DNA of 64,000 nt from Saprospiraceae bacterium (GCA_028280415.1 JANQLV010000024.1:1-64000); one strand, 5' to 3'; positions 28,137-38,081 are shown, counted from the first letter of the stretch. Notes: generated from the sequence alone by a model not told the origin. Program-made: numbers and translations.

Positions 28137-29531
28137 CTAGGTCCATTCAATATAAACGCCAAACAATAAAAACAGCCAGGAAATAAATAGCAGTAGAAAG
28201 ACTAATGGTGAAATAAAACGTAACCAGCGATCAAAAGGTACACGACAAAGGCTTAACATGGCAATCAATCCTCCAAGTGTCGGATTAAAGAGGTTAGTTA
28301 CACCATCTCCAATCTGAAAAGCCAGAATAGTCGTCTGGCTGGTCAGCCCCAGTAAATCACCTACTGGAATCATAATGGGTAAGGTTGCCAGAGCTTGTGC
28401 GCTACCTGAAGGGATTAACAGGTTAATGCCACACTGCGCAATCGACATGAAGACAGCTGAAATATAAGTCGGCATCGTTTTAAGCATTTCTGAAAGCTGG
28501 AAAGCAATCGTATCATTGATTTTTCCTGTTTCAAGAATAACACTAATTGTTCGTGCATAACCAACCATAAATGCTCCCGGTGCTACAATACCAATTGATT
28601 TTAAGACTGTTTCGCTAAACTCCGTTGCCTTAATACGAGCAGCGATCCCAGCTAAAATAGCAATGATAATAAAGATTGAAGAAATCTCTACCAGATACCA
28701 TTTATACCGGAACACGCCGAAAAGCATTACTCCCAAACCTCCCAGGAAAATCAGCAATACCAGCCAGTTATTATTGGTCATTTTGTATTTGTCAATCGTC
28801 CCGGAAAGCTGAAACCCTTTGGTATCAATATCAATTGTCATGCTTTTTTGTCGATCCTGACTAATTTTTTTAAAATAACTTACATTATACCAGGCCAGTG
28901 CCGACAGAGCAAGAAAGCATAATATGCTTCTCAGTAATGCTCCGGAAAACATAGGTATCTCTGCAATCTGATGCCCGACACCTACAGTATAGGGATTGAT
29001 GGGGGATAAACCGAAGCCTACCGTGATCGCTCCTACAGAAATACCGGCTGCCAGCATCAAATCCCCTCCCAAGGCCAGACTGAGGATTGCCGCAATCGGA
29101 ATCATCGCTATATTATTTTCATACCCAACAGCTACTCCCAGCATTCCATAAACGAAAGTAACTGTAACTACAATCAAGTATTTGTGCCTAAGTCCTAATT
29201 CTCGCACTATAGTGCCTACTGTATTTTCAATCATTTTTGACTTTTCCAGAATACCGAACATCGCACCACTCACCAAAACTAAAAAAATGATACTTGAAGC
29301 TTCGGAAAAGCCTTTTGAAAGCGCATTAAACATGTCCAGGAATCCCACCGGAGCGGCTTCCAATAATTTATAGGAACCGGGAATTACCCGCTGCCGCCCA
29401 TCTACCAACTCGCGTTCGTAAGCTCCTGCTGGCAGGATATAGCTCATAATTACTGCGAGCACAATGATCCCAAACAGCATCACCACCGGGTGAGGAATCC
29501 ATTCGTACCACCTTTTTTTAGACTTCTTCAA
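28137..29531 (-). CDS. YfcC/DcuC-type membrane transporter
   Basis: 464 residues with about 12 hydrophobic helices and no signal peptide. Family motifs: WIPHPVVMLFGIIVLAVIMSYILPAGAYER at the N-terminus, GYENNIAMIPIAAILSLALG, GLSPINPYTVGVGHQIA, and LIPSGSAQALATLPIMIPVGDLLG with GVTNLFNPTLG near the C-terminus. YfcC relatives are proposed dicarboxylate or amino-acid carriers (arginine/ornithine-related in some genomes). Adjacency to argE on the same strand makes an amino-acid or N-acyl amino-acid substrate plausible, but this is inference. Confidence 0.88.
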   Translation of the reverse strand: MKKSKKRWYEWIPHPVVMLFGIIVLAVIMSYILPAGAYERELVDGRQRVIPGSYKLLEAAPVGFLDMFNALSKGFSEASSIIFLVLVSGAMFGILEKSKMIENTVGTIVRELGLRHKYLIVVTVTFVYGMLGVAVGYENNIAMIPIAAILSLALGGDLMLAAGISVGAITVGFGLSPINPYTVGVGHQIAEIPMFSGALLRSILCFLALSALAWYNVSYFKKISQDRQKSMTIDIDTKGFQLSGTIDKYKMTNNNWLVLLIFLGGLGVMLFGVFRYKWYLVEISSIFIIIAILAGIAARIKATEFSETVLKSIGIVAPGAFMVGYARTISVILETGKINDTIAFQLSEMLKTMPTYISAVFMSIAQCGINLLIPSGSAQALATLPIMIPVGDLLGLTSQTTILAFQIGDGVTNLFNPTLGGLIAMLSLCRVPFDRWLRFISPLVFLLLFISWLFLLFGVYIEWT

Positions 29532-29613
29532 TTTAATTTTTTAGAAAAAATGGTTGGAAAGATAGAAACTTAAGGCAAGATTTTTGACAAAACAAAGGAG
29601 TTTAGGGGCAGGT

Positions 29614-29645
29614 CTTGCCGAAAAGCTTTAATAATTGTATTTTTG
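29614..29645 (+). promoter_or_regulatory. promoter, CTTG / TATTTTTG with 20-nt spacer
   Basis: CTTG at 29614-29617 and TATTTTTG at 29638-29645 fit the Bacteroidota -33/-7 pattern with a 20-nt spacer. The expected start of transcription falls almost on the ATG at 29650, so the mRNA may be leaderless. A short inverted repeat, GGCA/TGCC (29607-29618), overlaps the -33 element and could bind a regulator. Confidence 0.5.
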
Positions 29646-29649
29646 TAAC

Positions 29650-29979
29650 ATGAAAACGCTGTTGAATTTAATGTTTTTGCTTGTTATCCTGGTGCTTGGA
29701 GTGCCTCAGGAAGCCCAAGCTAGCTGTTGTTCAACAGAAGATTCTTCTTGTACGATAGACTTTGATCAGGATCATGATGAACATCATAATCACGATGAAC
29801 CATGTGGTAATAATTGTTGCGACTGTATATGCTGCGGAAGTATTTCGTTTTTGTTTTTAAAAAAAGCAGCTCCTGCAACAGAAACTTCCCAAGAATACCA
29901 TCCACTTATTTTCCAATATAAATCTCTTCACGACGCGCTTTTCAGTGCATCGATCTGGCAACCGCCAAAGCTTGGATAA
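29650..29979 (+). CDS. Cys/His-rich exported peptide preceding a TonB receptor
   Basis: 109 residues from the ATG at 29650. Signal peptide ending EAQAS, then a dense metal-binding segment: SCCSTEDSSC, DQDHDEHHNHDEPC and CCDCICCG, i.e. nine Cys and five His within about 45 residues. The C-terminal part ends IWQPPKL, a motif I associate with small proteins encoded next to metal-related TonB receptors. Likely binds copper, zinc or another transition metal in the periplasm. Same transcript direction as the TonB receptor 95 nt downstream. Confidence 0.8.
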   Translation: MKTLLNLMFLLVILVLGVPQEAQASCCSTEDSSCTIDFDQDHDEHHNHDEPCGNNCCDCICCGSISFLFLKKAAPATETSQEYHPLIFQYKSLHDALFSASIWQPPKLG

Positions 29980-30074
29980 TACCCACTTTTTATATTAAAA
30001 TACTTTTTTCGGGATAGCATATTCTGCTATTTGGCTTAAAGTATTATTGGTTTATTTATCCAAGTTTAAATTAT

Positions 30075-32321
30075 ATGAAAAAAATTATTCTAATAATTTG
30101 TGCCTTCCTTATTGGAACACCACTTTGGGCCCAAACGGTATCCGGTACAGTAAAAAATGAACTGGGTGAAGTTCTTTTTGGTGCTACGGTCCAATGGAAA
30201 GGTGCAAATCAGGGAGTAGTTACCGATGAAAATGGTTTTTTTGAATTAGCTCAACAGGACACCATAGCTATGCTACAAATAGACTATGTGGGTTATAATT
30301 CTATTTTTATTGAAGTTTTAACCAGCGAAACTACTCTCGATATTGAAATAGATGGTATTACAGATTTAATAACTATAGAAGTGGCTGCTGAACGTTATGA
30401 CAATTATGTTTCTACCATAGAGGTATTGAATATGGAAACTATTGGCTCGGGAGAACTTCGAAAAGCTGCTTGTTGCAATCTTTCTGAAACTTTCCTGACG
30501 AATGCAGCTATAGACGTTTCCTACAGCGACGCTGTTACCGGAGCTAAAGAGATTATGATGCTCGGATTACGCGGTACGTATACGCAAATGATGGTTGAAA
30601 ACAGACCCTCTATGTCGGGATTAGGCAGTGCTTTTGCCTTGGAATACCTGCCCGGAACCTGGCTCGAAAGTATTCAGATTTCCAAAGGAACCGGAACGGT
30701 ACAAAATGGATATCAGGCTGTCGCCGGGCAGATCAATTCCGAATTGGTTAAACCTTTTGAAGACAAATCTTTATTCGTCAATCTTTATGGCTCTACTTTT
30801 GGAAGAGGCGAAGCCAATATCCACCTGAATCATAAAATTACCGATGAACTTAGTGCCGGATTACTTCTGCATGGCAGCTTTATGAAAAATCGCATTGACG
30901 ATAATAATGATAATTTTTACGATACCCCTCAGAAAGAAATGCTGAATGGGATGTTTCGCCTTTTTTACAGATCTGATATTGTTAGAGCTCAATTTAATGT
31001 ACATGCTTTAAAAGACAGACGTCGTTCGGGGCAAATCGTCCCTAAAGGAGAAAGTCCCATCGGTTATTATGAAATTGGGCAGGATCACGACCGGGTAGAA
31101 TTATTTGCCAAAATGGGATACCTCGGCTTTAAAAATCCAAGCCAAAATATGGGCTTTATTACCAATGCCTCCTGGCACGAGTTGGACTCTTATTATGGCA
31201 ATCGTTTTCATCGAGGCGTACAGAAGAATTTCTATGCCAATTGGATGTTTAATACCGATTTGGGAAATGCTGATCACAAACTAAAAACAGGTACAAGTTT
31301 TCTCTATGATGATTATCAGGAAAAGCTGAATGATACAGACTTTAGTCGTACGGAAAAAGTACCCGGTATATTTGTAGAATATACTTTTAGTCATAAAAAT
31401 TCAGAAGATAGTGAAGAACAAGAAGTCCAGAGTAATAAACTGAAAGAGAATCTTGGATTAGTACTCGGTTTGCGATTGGATCGTCATAATCTTTTTGGCT
31501 GGTTGTTTACTCCAAGAGCTAATGTGAGTTATAATTTTTCTGATAACAGTATTGTAAGGTTAACTACCGGAAGAGGTTATCGTACTGCCAATGTGATTGC
31601 CGAAAACATAGGGATGCTGGCTAGTAATCGTTCGGTGGAAGTACTGGAAGTACTGGATATGGAAGATGCCTGGAACTTTGGGCTCAATTTCACACAAAAA
31701 TTTGAGCTTGGAGGGAAGTCCGGGAGCTTTTCTGCTGACCTGTTTCGAACCAGCTTCAACAATCAGATAGTTATGGACATGGATGCAGATATCAATCGCG
31801 TACTTTTTTATAATCTAAATGGACAATCCTATTCAAATAGTTTTATTGGTGTCTTGTCTTATGATCTTTTTAAAGGCTTCAGTGCCAAAGTCGGTTATAA
31901 ATTTAACGATGTACAAATTACTTTCCGAGATGGCGAGACAAGAAGCAAACCAATGGTTGCCAAACATCGTGGACTGATTGCTTTGGAATATGAAACGCCT
32001 GATAAAAAATGGGATTTTAATGTCAATAGTCAATTAGTTGGAGAATCCCGTTTTGTACATATAACTGATAATCCTTTTCATAATGATGAGCAGCATGCTG
32101 GAGCAACCAAACCGTTCATGTTGATTAATGCACATATCAATTATAAGGTTACCAGTGCATTCGAAATTTATGTAGGAGGGGAAAATCTTACCAACTTCAC
32201 ACAGGAAGATCCGATCCTCGACTGGCAAAATCCCTTTGGGCAATATTTTGATGCAACGCATATCTATGCACCTATAGCCGGAGCAATGGGATATTTTGGG
32301 ATTAGATATTCAATCGATTAA
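30075..32321 (+). CDS. TonB-dependent receptor, probably for a metal or metal complex
   Basis: 748 residues. Signal peptide ending PLWAQ, an N-terminal carboxypeptidase-regulatory-like domain (about 22-105; WKGANQGVVTDENGFFELAQ), a plug (about 110-220; KAACCNLSETF, LGLRGTYTQMMVENRP, ISKGTGTVQNGYQAVAGQI), and a beta-barrel to a terminal aromatic strand (YFGIRYSID). It imports a substrate across the outer membrane with energy from TonB/ExbB. The CC pair in the plug and the preceding Cys/His-rich peptide suggest metal uptake, but this is inference. A strong terminator follows. Confidence 0.92.
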   Translation: MKKIILIICAFLIGTPLWAQTVSGTVKNELGEVLFGATVQWKGANQGVVTDENGFFELAQQDTIAMLQIDYVGYNSIFIEVLTSETTLDIEIDGITDLITIEVAAERYDNYVSTIEVLNMETIGSGELRKAACCNLSETFLTNAAIDVSYSDAVTGAKEIMMLGLRGTYTQMMVENRPSMSGLGSAFALEYLPGTWLESIQISKGTGTVQNGYQAVAGQINSELVKPFEDKSLFVNLYGSTFGRGEANIHLNHKITDELSAGLLLHGSFMKNRIDDNNDNFYDTPQKEMLNGMFRLFYRSDIVRAQFNVHALKDRRRSGQIVPKGESPIGYYEIGQDHDRVELFAKMGYLGFKNPSQNMGFITNASWHELDSYYGNRFHRGVQKNFYANWMFNTDLGNADHKLKTGTSFLYDDYQEKLNDTDFSRTEKVPGIFVEYTFSHKNSEDSEEQEVQSNKLKENLGLVLGLRLDRHNLFGWLFTPRANVSYNFSDNSIVRLTTGRGYRTANVIAENIGMLASNRSVEVLEVLDMEDAWNFGLNFTQKFELGGKSGSFSADLFRTSFNNQIVMDMDADINRVLFYNLNGQSYSNSFIGVLSYDLFKGFSAKVGYKFNDVQITFRDGETRSKPMVAKHRGLIALEYETPDKKWDFNVNSQLVGESRFVHITDNPFHNDEQHAGATKPFMLINAHINYKVTSAFEIYVGGENLTNFTQEDPILDWQNPFGQYFDATHIYAPIAGAMGYFGIRYSID

Positions 32322-32646
32322 AACTTTATAAAATTTATAGTCAAGGCGGCTGGGGAAGAAAATTCCTCAGCCGTTTTTTCTTTGTCAAGTTTACACTTGC
32401 AGTACATAATATTTAAACATTCTTTACAGAAATATCACGACAAAAGCACTTTTGTAAATTAAACCTCAACTCCAATTAAAATACCCTTTTCAAGTACCTA
32501 ATTCGATAAATTTCGTGTAAAGTCTCCCCTATTTTAGGTAATCAAAATTAACTAGTATTTAAATTCAATTAAAAAGTCGGGCAATACTTGGGTTGTAGAT
32601 TCGCATCGTTCTTTTTTCTATACAAATCAAAACTAAATTTAGAACT
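32322..32646. other. intergenic region with terminator then AT-rich leader
   Basis: Beyond the terminator at 32347-32380 there is about 260 nt of AT-rich sequence before the PhoX-like gene. I see no ORF and no clear TAnnTTTG box; TAGATTCG near 32596 is only a partial match. Confidence 0.5.
32347..32380 (+). terminator. intrinsic terminator after the TonB receptor
   Basis: Arms CGGCTGGGGAA (32347-32357) and TTCCTCAGCCG (32363-32373) pair with one G-T wobble around a 5-nt loop and are followed by six T. Confidence 0.9.
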
Positions 32647-34503
32647 ATGCAAAAGATTTTATCCCTTATCGCAGCACTATTCCTATGTGGTGTTGCTACC
32701 TCCCAGGTCATTTTCGATGAGACAATCGAAGTACCTGAGGGTTATGCTCCAGTAGAGTTTGTCATGCCTCCATCACCTTTGGACATGCAAGTACTCTTCG
32801 TTGGAGGAACTGACATTGTACAGACCACCGCTACTTATGGAAATCCTGCAGGACAAACCACGGCTAAAGAATGGCATGATTTCATCGGTTTTACGTCTGA
32901 CGATACTGGTGAAAGTTTGGGTTGGGTTTCTGTAAACCACGAAATGATTTTCAGCGATGACAATATCGGTGACGGTGGTGGAATGACTACTTTCCGTGTA
33001 AAAAGAAATGCGGATGGACAACTGGAAGTAATGGAACAAACTCTAGACGATGGTCGTACCGGTGAATTCTTCAATGTTGACTTTGTTAACACGGTTGGCG
33101 AAACAGGTATGAACTGTGGTGGTATTCAGTCTCAGGCTGATGGTCGTATCTGGACCGCCGAGGAATGGTTTCGTTCAAGTAATAGCTCTATCTACAGAGG
33201 TGGAGACGGAGTGCGCGACACTTCTGATTATACCATTTCTTCTGACATCCCTGGCTGGGATGGTGTAACTATCAAGCGATATGAGAACTTCAACTGGATG
33301 GTAGAAATTGATCCAAAACAGGCAAAAGCAATTCGCAAGCAATACAACTGGGGGCGTCAGCCATTTGAAGGTGGAGTAATCGAGCATAGTAATAAAATTG
33401 TATATCTTGGTCCTGATGCGACTCCCGGATTCTTTGGAATGTTCGTTGCTCAAACACCTGGTGATTTTACCAAAGGTACCTTATTTGCTTATAAGCATGA
33501 CAAGCCAGGCTGGAAATGGGTTCCAATCTGGGAGCCAGGTTCTGCTTTGAATCACAAAGATTTTGCAGTAGCTAAAGGTGCTACAATGTTTAACCGTATT
33601 GAGTGGGTAGCTATCGACCCTGTTGATAATTTCGTTTATTTCACTGAAACAGGTCGCGATAATCCAGGTTCTCGCTGGGCAGACGAATATGAAGATGGTG
33701 CCGTTCATCACCCCTACCACATTCAAAGAGCGCAGGATTTAGGCTTTGATTCTCCAAATGATCCGGATTATCCGGATTATTACGGACGTATCTGGAAATA
33801 CGATCCAAGAACTTCTGAGACTTCAGTATATCTGGAAGGTGGACCTTTCTTTTCAGAAAGCCCGGAAGAAGCGGACTATCCATCTGTACACCTTTCTAAC
33901 CCTGATGGTTTGAACATCATGCAAATTGGTGGTCAGTCCTACATGGTCATTTGCGAAGACCTCAACGGAACTTCTTTTGGTAGAACGCCTGCCGGTGTAA
34001 GCAACAGAATGTGTGAATTGTACCTACTTGATATGTCTATTCAAAATCCAACGCTGGATGATTTGATCCGTATCGGTATTAGCCCTGCTGGTTCTGAGGT
34101 GACTGGTGCTCAACCAACTCCTGATGGTAAAACTCTTTTAGTAAACTCTCAGCACCCACGTACTGATAACCCTTTCCCTTTCAATCACTCTTTGACTCTT
34201 GCTATCAACGGTTTTGACAAACTAACTCCAAGCAGTTTTTCCAATTCTTACTCAAGCCTGAATCAAGAGTTGAATGCTAATACTACACAGCAAGTAGATA
34301 ATGAAGCGTTTTCTATTTTCCCGAACCCAACTACCAGAACAGTATTCTTGAATGATGTTACTGATGTTGCAGTTTACAATGGAAACGGAGAACGTATTAT
34401 TGTAAAAAGAAACGTAAACAAAGTTGATGTTTCTAACCTTACTCCTGGTATTTATTATATCCAGAATGCCGCAGGTGAGGTTGTAAAACTTTCTGTACAA
34501 TAA
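32647..34503 (+). CDS. PhoX-like (DUF839) phosphatase with T9SS sorting domain
   Basis: 618 residues. Signal peptide ending VATSQ. The body matches the PhoX/DUF839 family: ESLGWVSVNHEMIFSDD, GMTTFRVKRN, MNCGGIQSQADGRIWTAEEWF, VAIDPVDNFVYFTETGRDN, YGRIWKYDPRTSE, FLSNPDGLNI-like LSNPDGLNIM, RMCELYLLD, and GAQPTPDGKTLLVNSQHP. PhoX enzymes are Ca/Fe-dependent phosphatases of phosphate monoesters. Residues from about 550 form a T9SS sorting tail (FSIFPNPTTRTVFLND, LTPGIYYIQNAAGEVVKLSVQ), so it should be surface-bound or secreted. First of three likely related genes. Confidence 0.88.
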   Translation: MQKILSLIAALFLCGVATSQVIFDETIEVPEGYAPVEFVMPPSPLDMQVLFVGGTDIVQTTATYGNPAGQTTAKEWHDFIGFTSDDTGESLGWVSVNHEMIFSDDNIGDGGGMTTFRVKRNADGQLEVMEQTLDDGRTGEFFNVDFVNTVGETGMNCGGIQSQADGRIWTAEEWFRSSNSSIYRGGDGVRDTSDYTISSDIPGWDGVTIKRYENFNWMVEIDPKQAKAIRKQYNWGRQPFEGGVIEHSNKIVYLGPDATPGFFGMFVAQTPGDFTKGTLFAYKHDKPGWKWVPIWEPGSALNHKDFAVAKGATMFNRIEWVAIDPVDNFVYFTETGRDNPGSRWADEYEDGAVHHPYHIQRAQDLGFDSPNDPDYPDYYGRIWKYDPRTSETSVYLEGGPFFSESPEEADYPSVHLSNPDGLNIMQIGGQSYMVICEDLNGTSFGRTPAGVSNRMCELYLLDMSIQNPTLDDLIRIGISPAGSEVTGAQPTPDGKTLLVNSQHPRTDNPFPFNHSLTLAINGFDKLTPSSFSNSYSSLNQELNANTTQQVDNEAFSIFPNPTTRTVFLNDVTDVAVYNGNGERIIVKRNVNKVDVSNLTPGIYYIQNAAGEVVKLSVQ

Positions 34504-34520
34504 GTAATCTTTGTATAAAC

Positions 34521-34559
34521 AAGAGGTTTTCCGGTGAGCTACAATCCGGAAAACCTCTT
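34521..34559 (+). terminator. strong hairpin after the PhoX-like gene
   Basis: A perfect 14-bp stem, AAGAGGTTTTCCGG (34521-34534) against CCGGAAAACCTCTT (34546-34559), 11-nt loop, followed by a short T/A tract. It could attenuate rather than fully end transcription into the peroxidase gene 19 nt further on. Confidence 0.85.
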
Positions 34560-34577
34560 TAAATATTCATCACAACC

Positions 34578-36530
34578 ATGAAATATTTTATTCCTTTTTC
34601 ACTTCTCTTATTCGTCTTTATTGCGAGTTCATTCCTCCCTATCCATGACACCACACCTGAACAGGCTATTAAAGAAGTTAGCAATCAATTTCACATAGGT
34701 CTTTCAGATTTCGAGCATTCTATAAAAGCACTTATTGAGGAAACACAAAGTTTGGAAAATAATCCCGCAGCTATTCTCCAGCTTCAACAAATACATCTTG
34801 ACAACAGATTAAATTTTAAAAAAATAGAATTATTCCTTGAATACTTTGATCGATACAGTGTAAAGAAAATGCTCAATGGTGCTCCGCTATTGAGCGTTGA
34901 GCCCAAAGTCCCGGAAGTATCGGTCATAGAGCCATCCGGTTTGCAAGTGCTGGATGAATTGATATTCAGTGAAAACCCTTATACTGAAAAAGCAGAGATT
35001 CTAAAACAGGCCCAACAACTGAAGAATGATTATAAAAAGATTCACCAATACCAAAAGAAAATAAAATTTACGCATCGTTTTATTTTCGAGGCCAGCCGCA
35101 ATGAATTGATCCGAGTTTTTACCCTGGGCATAACCGGTTTCGATACACCGGGTTCGGTTAATGCGCTTCCCGAAGCAATCGTAAGTATGCAAAGTATTGC
35201 AATGGCTATGCAGAATTATATTTTGATGGCACAGGATAAAAATCCGGAACTAGCCGGGGAAGTGGGCCAGTTATTCTCCGAAGGAATTAATTATTTAAAA
35301 GCCAATCAGGATTTTGATTCTTTTGACCGGATGCATTATCTCCGTAATTATATCGACCCTTTATACGGCAAATTATATCAATTACAAAAAGCATTACAAA
35401 TCGAAACGGTCAAGGAGACTAATGCCAATGTGCTTCCCGTCAATTACGAAGTGGAAAGTATCTTTGATAAAGATTTTTTAAATAAAAGTTTTTATTCTAA
35501 TATCGATTTTAATCAGGAGAATATTCAAAAACGAATCGAGCTTGGTAAATTACTATTTTTTGACCCTGTCTTGTCTTCTAATCTTGAACGATCCTGTGCA
35601 TCTTGTCACCAGCCCGAAAAAGCTTTCACCGACGGAGTAGCCAAGAGCATTGCCTTTAGCCAGAAAGGAAGCATCAAACGGAATGCACCAACGATTATTA
35701 ATTCCGTTTATGCAGAACGCTATTTTTATGATTTGCGAGAACCCAATCTGGAAAGACAAATCAAGCATGTAGTCCTGGATACTAAGGAATTTTCAACCGA
35801 CTTTTTTACGATTATTAATAAACTCTCTCAAAGCGAAGAATATAAAAAACTATTTGCCGAGGCTTATCCTGAATATCCAAAATATCAACTATCAAAATTT
35901 TCAATTTCCGATGCACTGGCCTGTTATGTAACCAGTGTCAGTTCTTTTAATAGTCCGGTAGATCAATACATTCGAAAAGAAATTGACGAACTGAATCCGG
36001 ATGTGATTGCAGGTTTTAATTTATTCATGGGAAAAGCAGCTTGTGGCACTTGCCATTTTGCTCCGACTTTCAACGGTACTGTACCTCCGGTTTTTGATGA
36101 AAGTGAATCCGAGGTCTTAGGCGTACCATTAACAAAGGACACTATTAATCCGGTACTCGATACAGACTGGGGCAGAGCACATAGTAAACGTCCAATAGAT
36201 GAAACTGCTTTTTATAAACACTCTTTTAAGACGGTAACGGTTCGCAATATTGCCAAAACCGCTCCTTATATGCATAACGGAGTCTACGATACACTGGAAG
36301 AAGTTGTTGATTTTTACAATAAAGGCGGAGGTATCGGCCTTGGACTGGATGTACCTTACCAGACCCTGCCAGATACACCACTAAATCTTTCTGAAAAAGA
36401 AAAAGCACAACTTGTAAAATTCATGGAAGCATTAAGCGATGAGACCCTTGATATTTCCATGCCTGCGAAGCTTCCCGAATTCGAAAAAAATCCTTCCTGG
36501 AATGAAAGAGTAATCGGTGGAAAGTATTAA
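34578..36530 (+). CDS. MauG/cytochrome-c-peroxidase-like di-haem protein
   Basis: 650 residues, N-terminal membrane-targeting segment. Residues about 25-290 are an all-helical extension (FHIGLSDFEHSIKALIEE, ILKQAQQLKNDYKKIHQYQKKI) resembling the helical region seen in imelysin-like and some Bacteroidota peroxidases. The C-terminal 330 residues are a di-haem peroxidase domain with two CxxCH sites, CASCH near residue 339 and CGTCH near 487, plus GKLLFFDPVLSSN, RNAPTIINSVYAERYFYD, TVRNIAKTAPYMHNGVYDTLEEVVDFYNKGG. These proteins reduce peroxide or oxidise other substrates in the periplasm. The next gene starts 39 nt downstream. Confidence 0.93.
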   Translation: MKYFIPFSLLLFVFIASSFLPIHDTTPEQAIKEVSNQFHIGLSDFEHSIKALIEETQSLENNPAAILQLQQIHLDNRLNFKKIELFLEYFDRYSVKKMLNGAPLLSVEPKVPEVSVIEPSGLQVLDELIFSENPYTEKAEILKQAQQLKNDYKKIHQYQKKIKFTHRFIFEASRNELIRVFTLGITGFDTPGSVNALPEAIVSMQSIAMAMQNYILMAQDKNPELAGEVGQLFSEGINYLKANQDFDSFDRMHYLRNYIDPLYGKLYQLQKALQIETVKETNANVLPVNYEVESIFDKDFLNKSFYSNIDFNQENIQKRIELGKLLFFDPVLSSNLERSCASCHQPEKAFTDGVAKSIAFSQKGSIKRNAPTIINSVYAERYFYDLREPNLERQIKHVVLDTKEFSTDFFTIINKLSQSEEYKKLFAEAYPEYPKYQLSKFSISDALACYVTSVSSFNSPVDQYIRKEIDELNPDVIAGFNLFMGKAACGTCHFAPTFNGTVPPVFDESESEVLGVPLTKDTINPVLDTDWGRAHSKRPIDETAFYKHSFKTVTVRNIAKTAPYMHNGVYDTLEEVVDFYNKGGGIGLGLDVPYQTLPDTPLNLSEKEKAQLVKFMEALSDETLDISMPAKLPEFEKNPSWNERVIGGKY

Positions 36531-36569
36531 AGTGTAAAATATGAGCAAACAGAATAATTTGAGGAACAA

Positions 36570-38081
36570 ATGAAACCAATAATTTATTTTTTCGTCGCTA
36601 TTTTTATAGCGGCGTTTTTTTTATTCTGCAAAAATGATCTTAACAGCAAAAGCGATGAGGAATTAGCCAAAACCTATTGCAGTTCTTGCCACCTTTATCC
36701 CCAACCCGATATTCTGGATCAGAAAACCTGGAAAAAATATATGTTGCCCCGAATGGGAGCTATGATGGGACATTATACCCAGGGGCTGGAAAGAGACAGT
36801 TTGCTCGGAAGTGGTGTTGATCGACGTTTGCTTTTACAAGCCAATATTTATCCCGAACATCCAATAATTCGCAAAGAGGAATGGCAAAGGATTCAAAACT
36901 TCTATTTGAGTCATGCCCCTCAAAAATTAAACGTAGATTCCGCTTCAAGTCAATTTCAAAAAACGGATTTATTTAAGGTCAAATATCCGGAAATTTTTCT
37001 TTCCCCGCCCAGCCTTACCTATACATCAATTGACAGTAATAAAATCATTATTGCTGATGCCAATAAAAAAATGCTTTTAGAACTGGATAAAGATTTTGAA
37101 GTAAAAAAACAAGCAAAAGTTGGTGAAGGTCTGGTCAATCTGCACGAAACTCAAAATACACTTTATGCTACCGTCATGGGAAATTTTTCTCCGGCAGAAG
37201 CTCCTAATGGTTATATTTTAAAACTGGCAAAAAACGAAAATATTTATCCTCAAAAAATAATTACAAATCTGCAACGCCCGGTTCACAGTAGCTACGAAGA
37301 TTTTAACAATGATGGCAGAGAAGATATTTTAATCTGTGAATTTGGCAAATGGACCGGAAAATTGTCTCTGCATAGTCAAAATGAAGATGGAAGCTATACG
37401 GGGATCACATTGCTAAATCGTCCGGGGGCTATCCGCACAGAAGTGATAGATTATAATAGCGATGGATTAAAGGATATCATTGCCCTTTTCGGACAGGGAG
37501 ACGAAGGTTTTGTTTTATTAAGCAATCAAGGGAACAATCAATTCAAGGCAGAGCCTTTAGTCCGTTTGCACCCGAGCATGGGCTCCAGTTATTTCACCCT
37601 CTACGACTGGAACCAGGATGGTAAATTGGATATCCTATATACCGCTGGCGATAATGCCGATTATCCTTCTCTGCTGAAACCCTATCATGGCATTTATATT
37701 TTTATTCAAACAGAAAACTTCAAGTTTAAACAAAAAGACTTTTTACCATTGCACGGGGCCTATAAAGTTATTCCTGCTGATTTTGATATGGATGGAGATA
37801 TCGACCTGGTAGTCATATCTTTTTTCCCGGACTATAAAAAACCCCTAACTGGGGACTTCGTCTTTTTTGAAAATAGAAAAAGCAAGTTTATCCCTCATAC
37901 TATTGATTTAAAAAACAAAGGCAGGTGGATTACACTTGATCATGGAGATATAGATCAAGATGAAGACCTGGATATTATTCTGGGTGCTTTAACTTTTGAA
38001 GTTGCAGACAGACCTGAATTGGTTAATAGCTGGATACAAGAAGGTTTGCCTTTTGTCATCTTGGAGAATCAAAAAAAATAA
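36570..38081 (+). CDS. FG-GAP/VCBS-repeat lipoprotein with one haem-c site
   Basis: 503 residues. Lipoprotein-like signal (AFFLFC). A single cytochrome c motif CSSCH near residue 33 is followed by YPQPDILDQKTWKKYMLPRMG. Residues about 130-500 form a propeller with FG-GAP/VCBS-type calcium loops: YEDFNNDGREDILI, VIDYNSDGLKDIIAL, DWNQDGKLDILY, DFDMDGDIDLVV and DIDQDEDLDIILG. This arrangement is common in Bacteroidota beside di-haem peroxidases. It may accept electrons and bind an external partner; substrate unknown. Its stop lies inside the T-run of the terminator for the opposite-strand structured RNA. Confidence 0.9.
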   Translation: MKPIIYFFVAIFIAAFFLFCKNDLNSKSDEELAKTYCSSCHLYPQPDILDQKTWKKYMLPRMGAMMGHYTQGLERDSLLGSGVDRRLLLQANIYPEHPIIRKEEWQRIQNFYLSHAPQKLNVDSASSQFQKTDLFKVKYPEIFLSPPSLTYTSIDSNKIIIADANKKMLLELDKDFEVKKQAKVGEGLVNLHETQNTLYATVMGNFSPAEAPNGYILKLAKNENIYPQKIITNLQRPVHSSYEDFNNDGREDILICEFGKWTGKLSLHSQNEDGSYTGITLLNRPGAIRTEVIDYNSDGLKDIIALFGQGDEGFVLLSNQGNNQFKAEPLVRLHPSMGSSYFTLYDWNQDGKLDILYTAGDNADYPSLLKPYHGIYIFIQTENFKFKQKDFLPLHGAYKVIPADFDMDGDIDLVVISFFPDYKKPLTGDFVFFENRKSKFIPHTIDLKNKGRWITLDHGDIDQDEDLDIILGALTFEVADRPELVNSWIQEGLPFVILENQKK

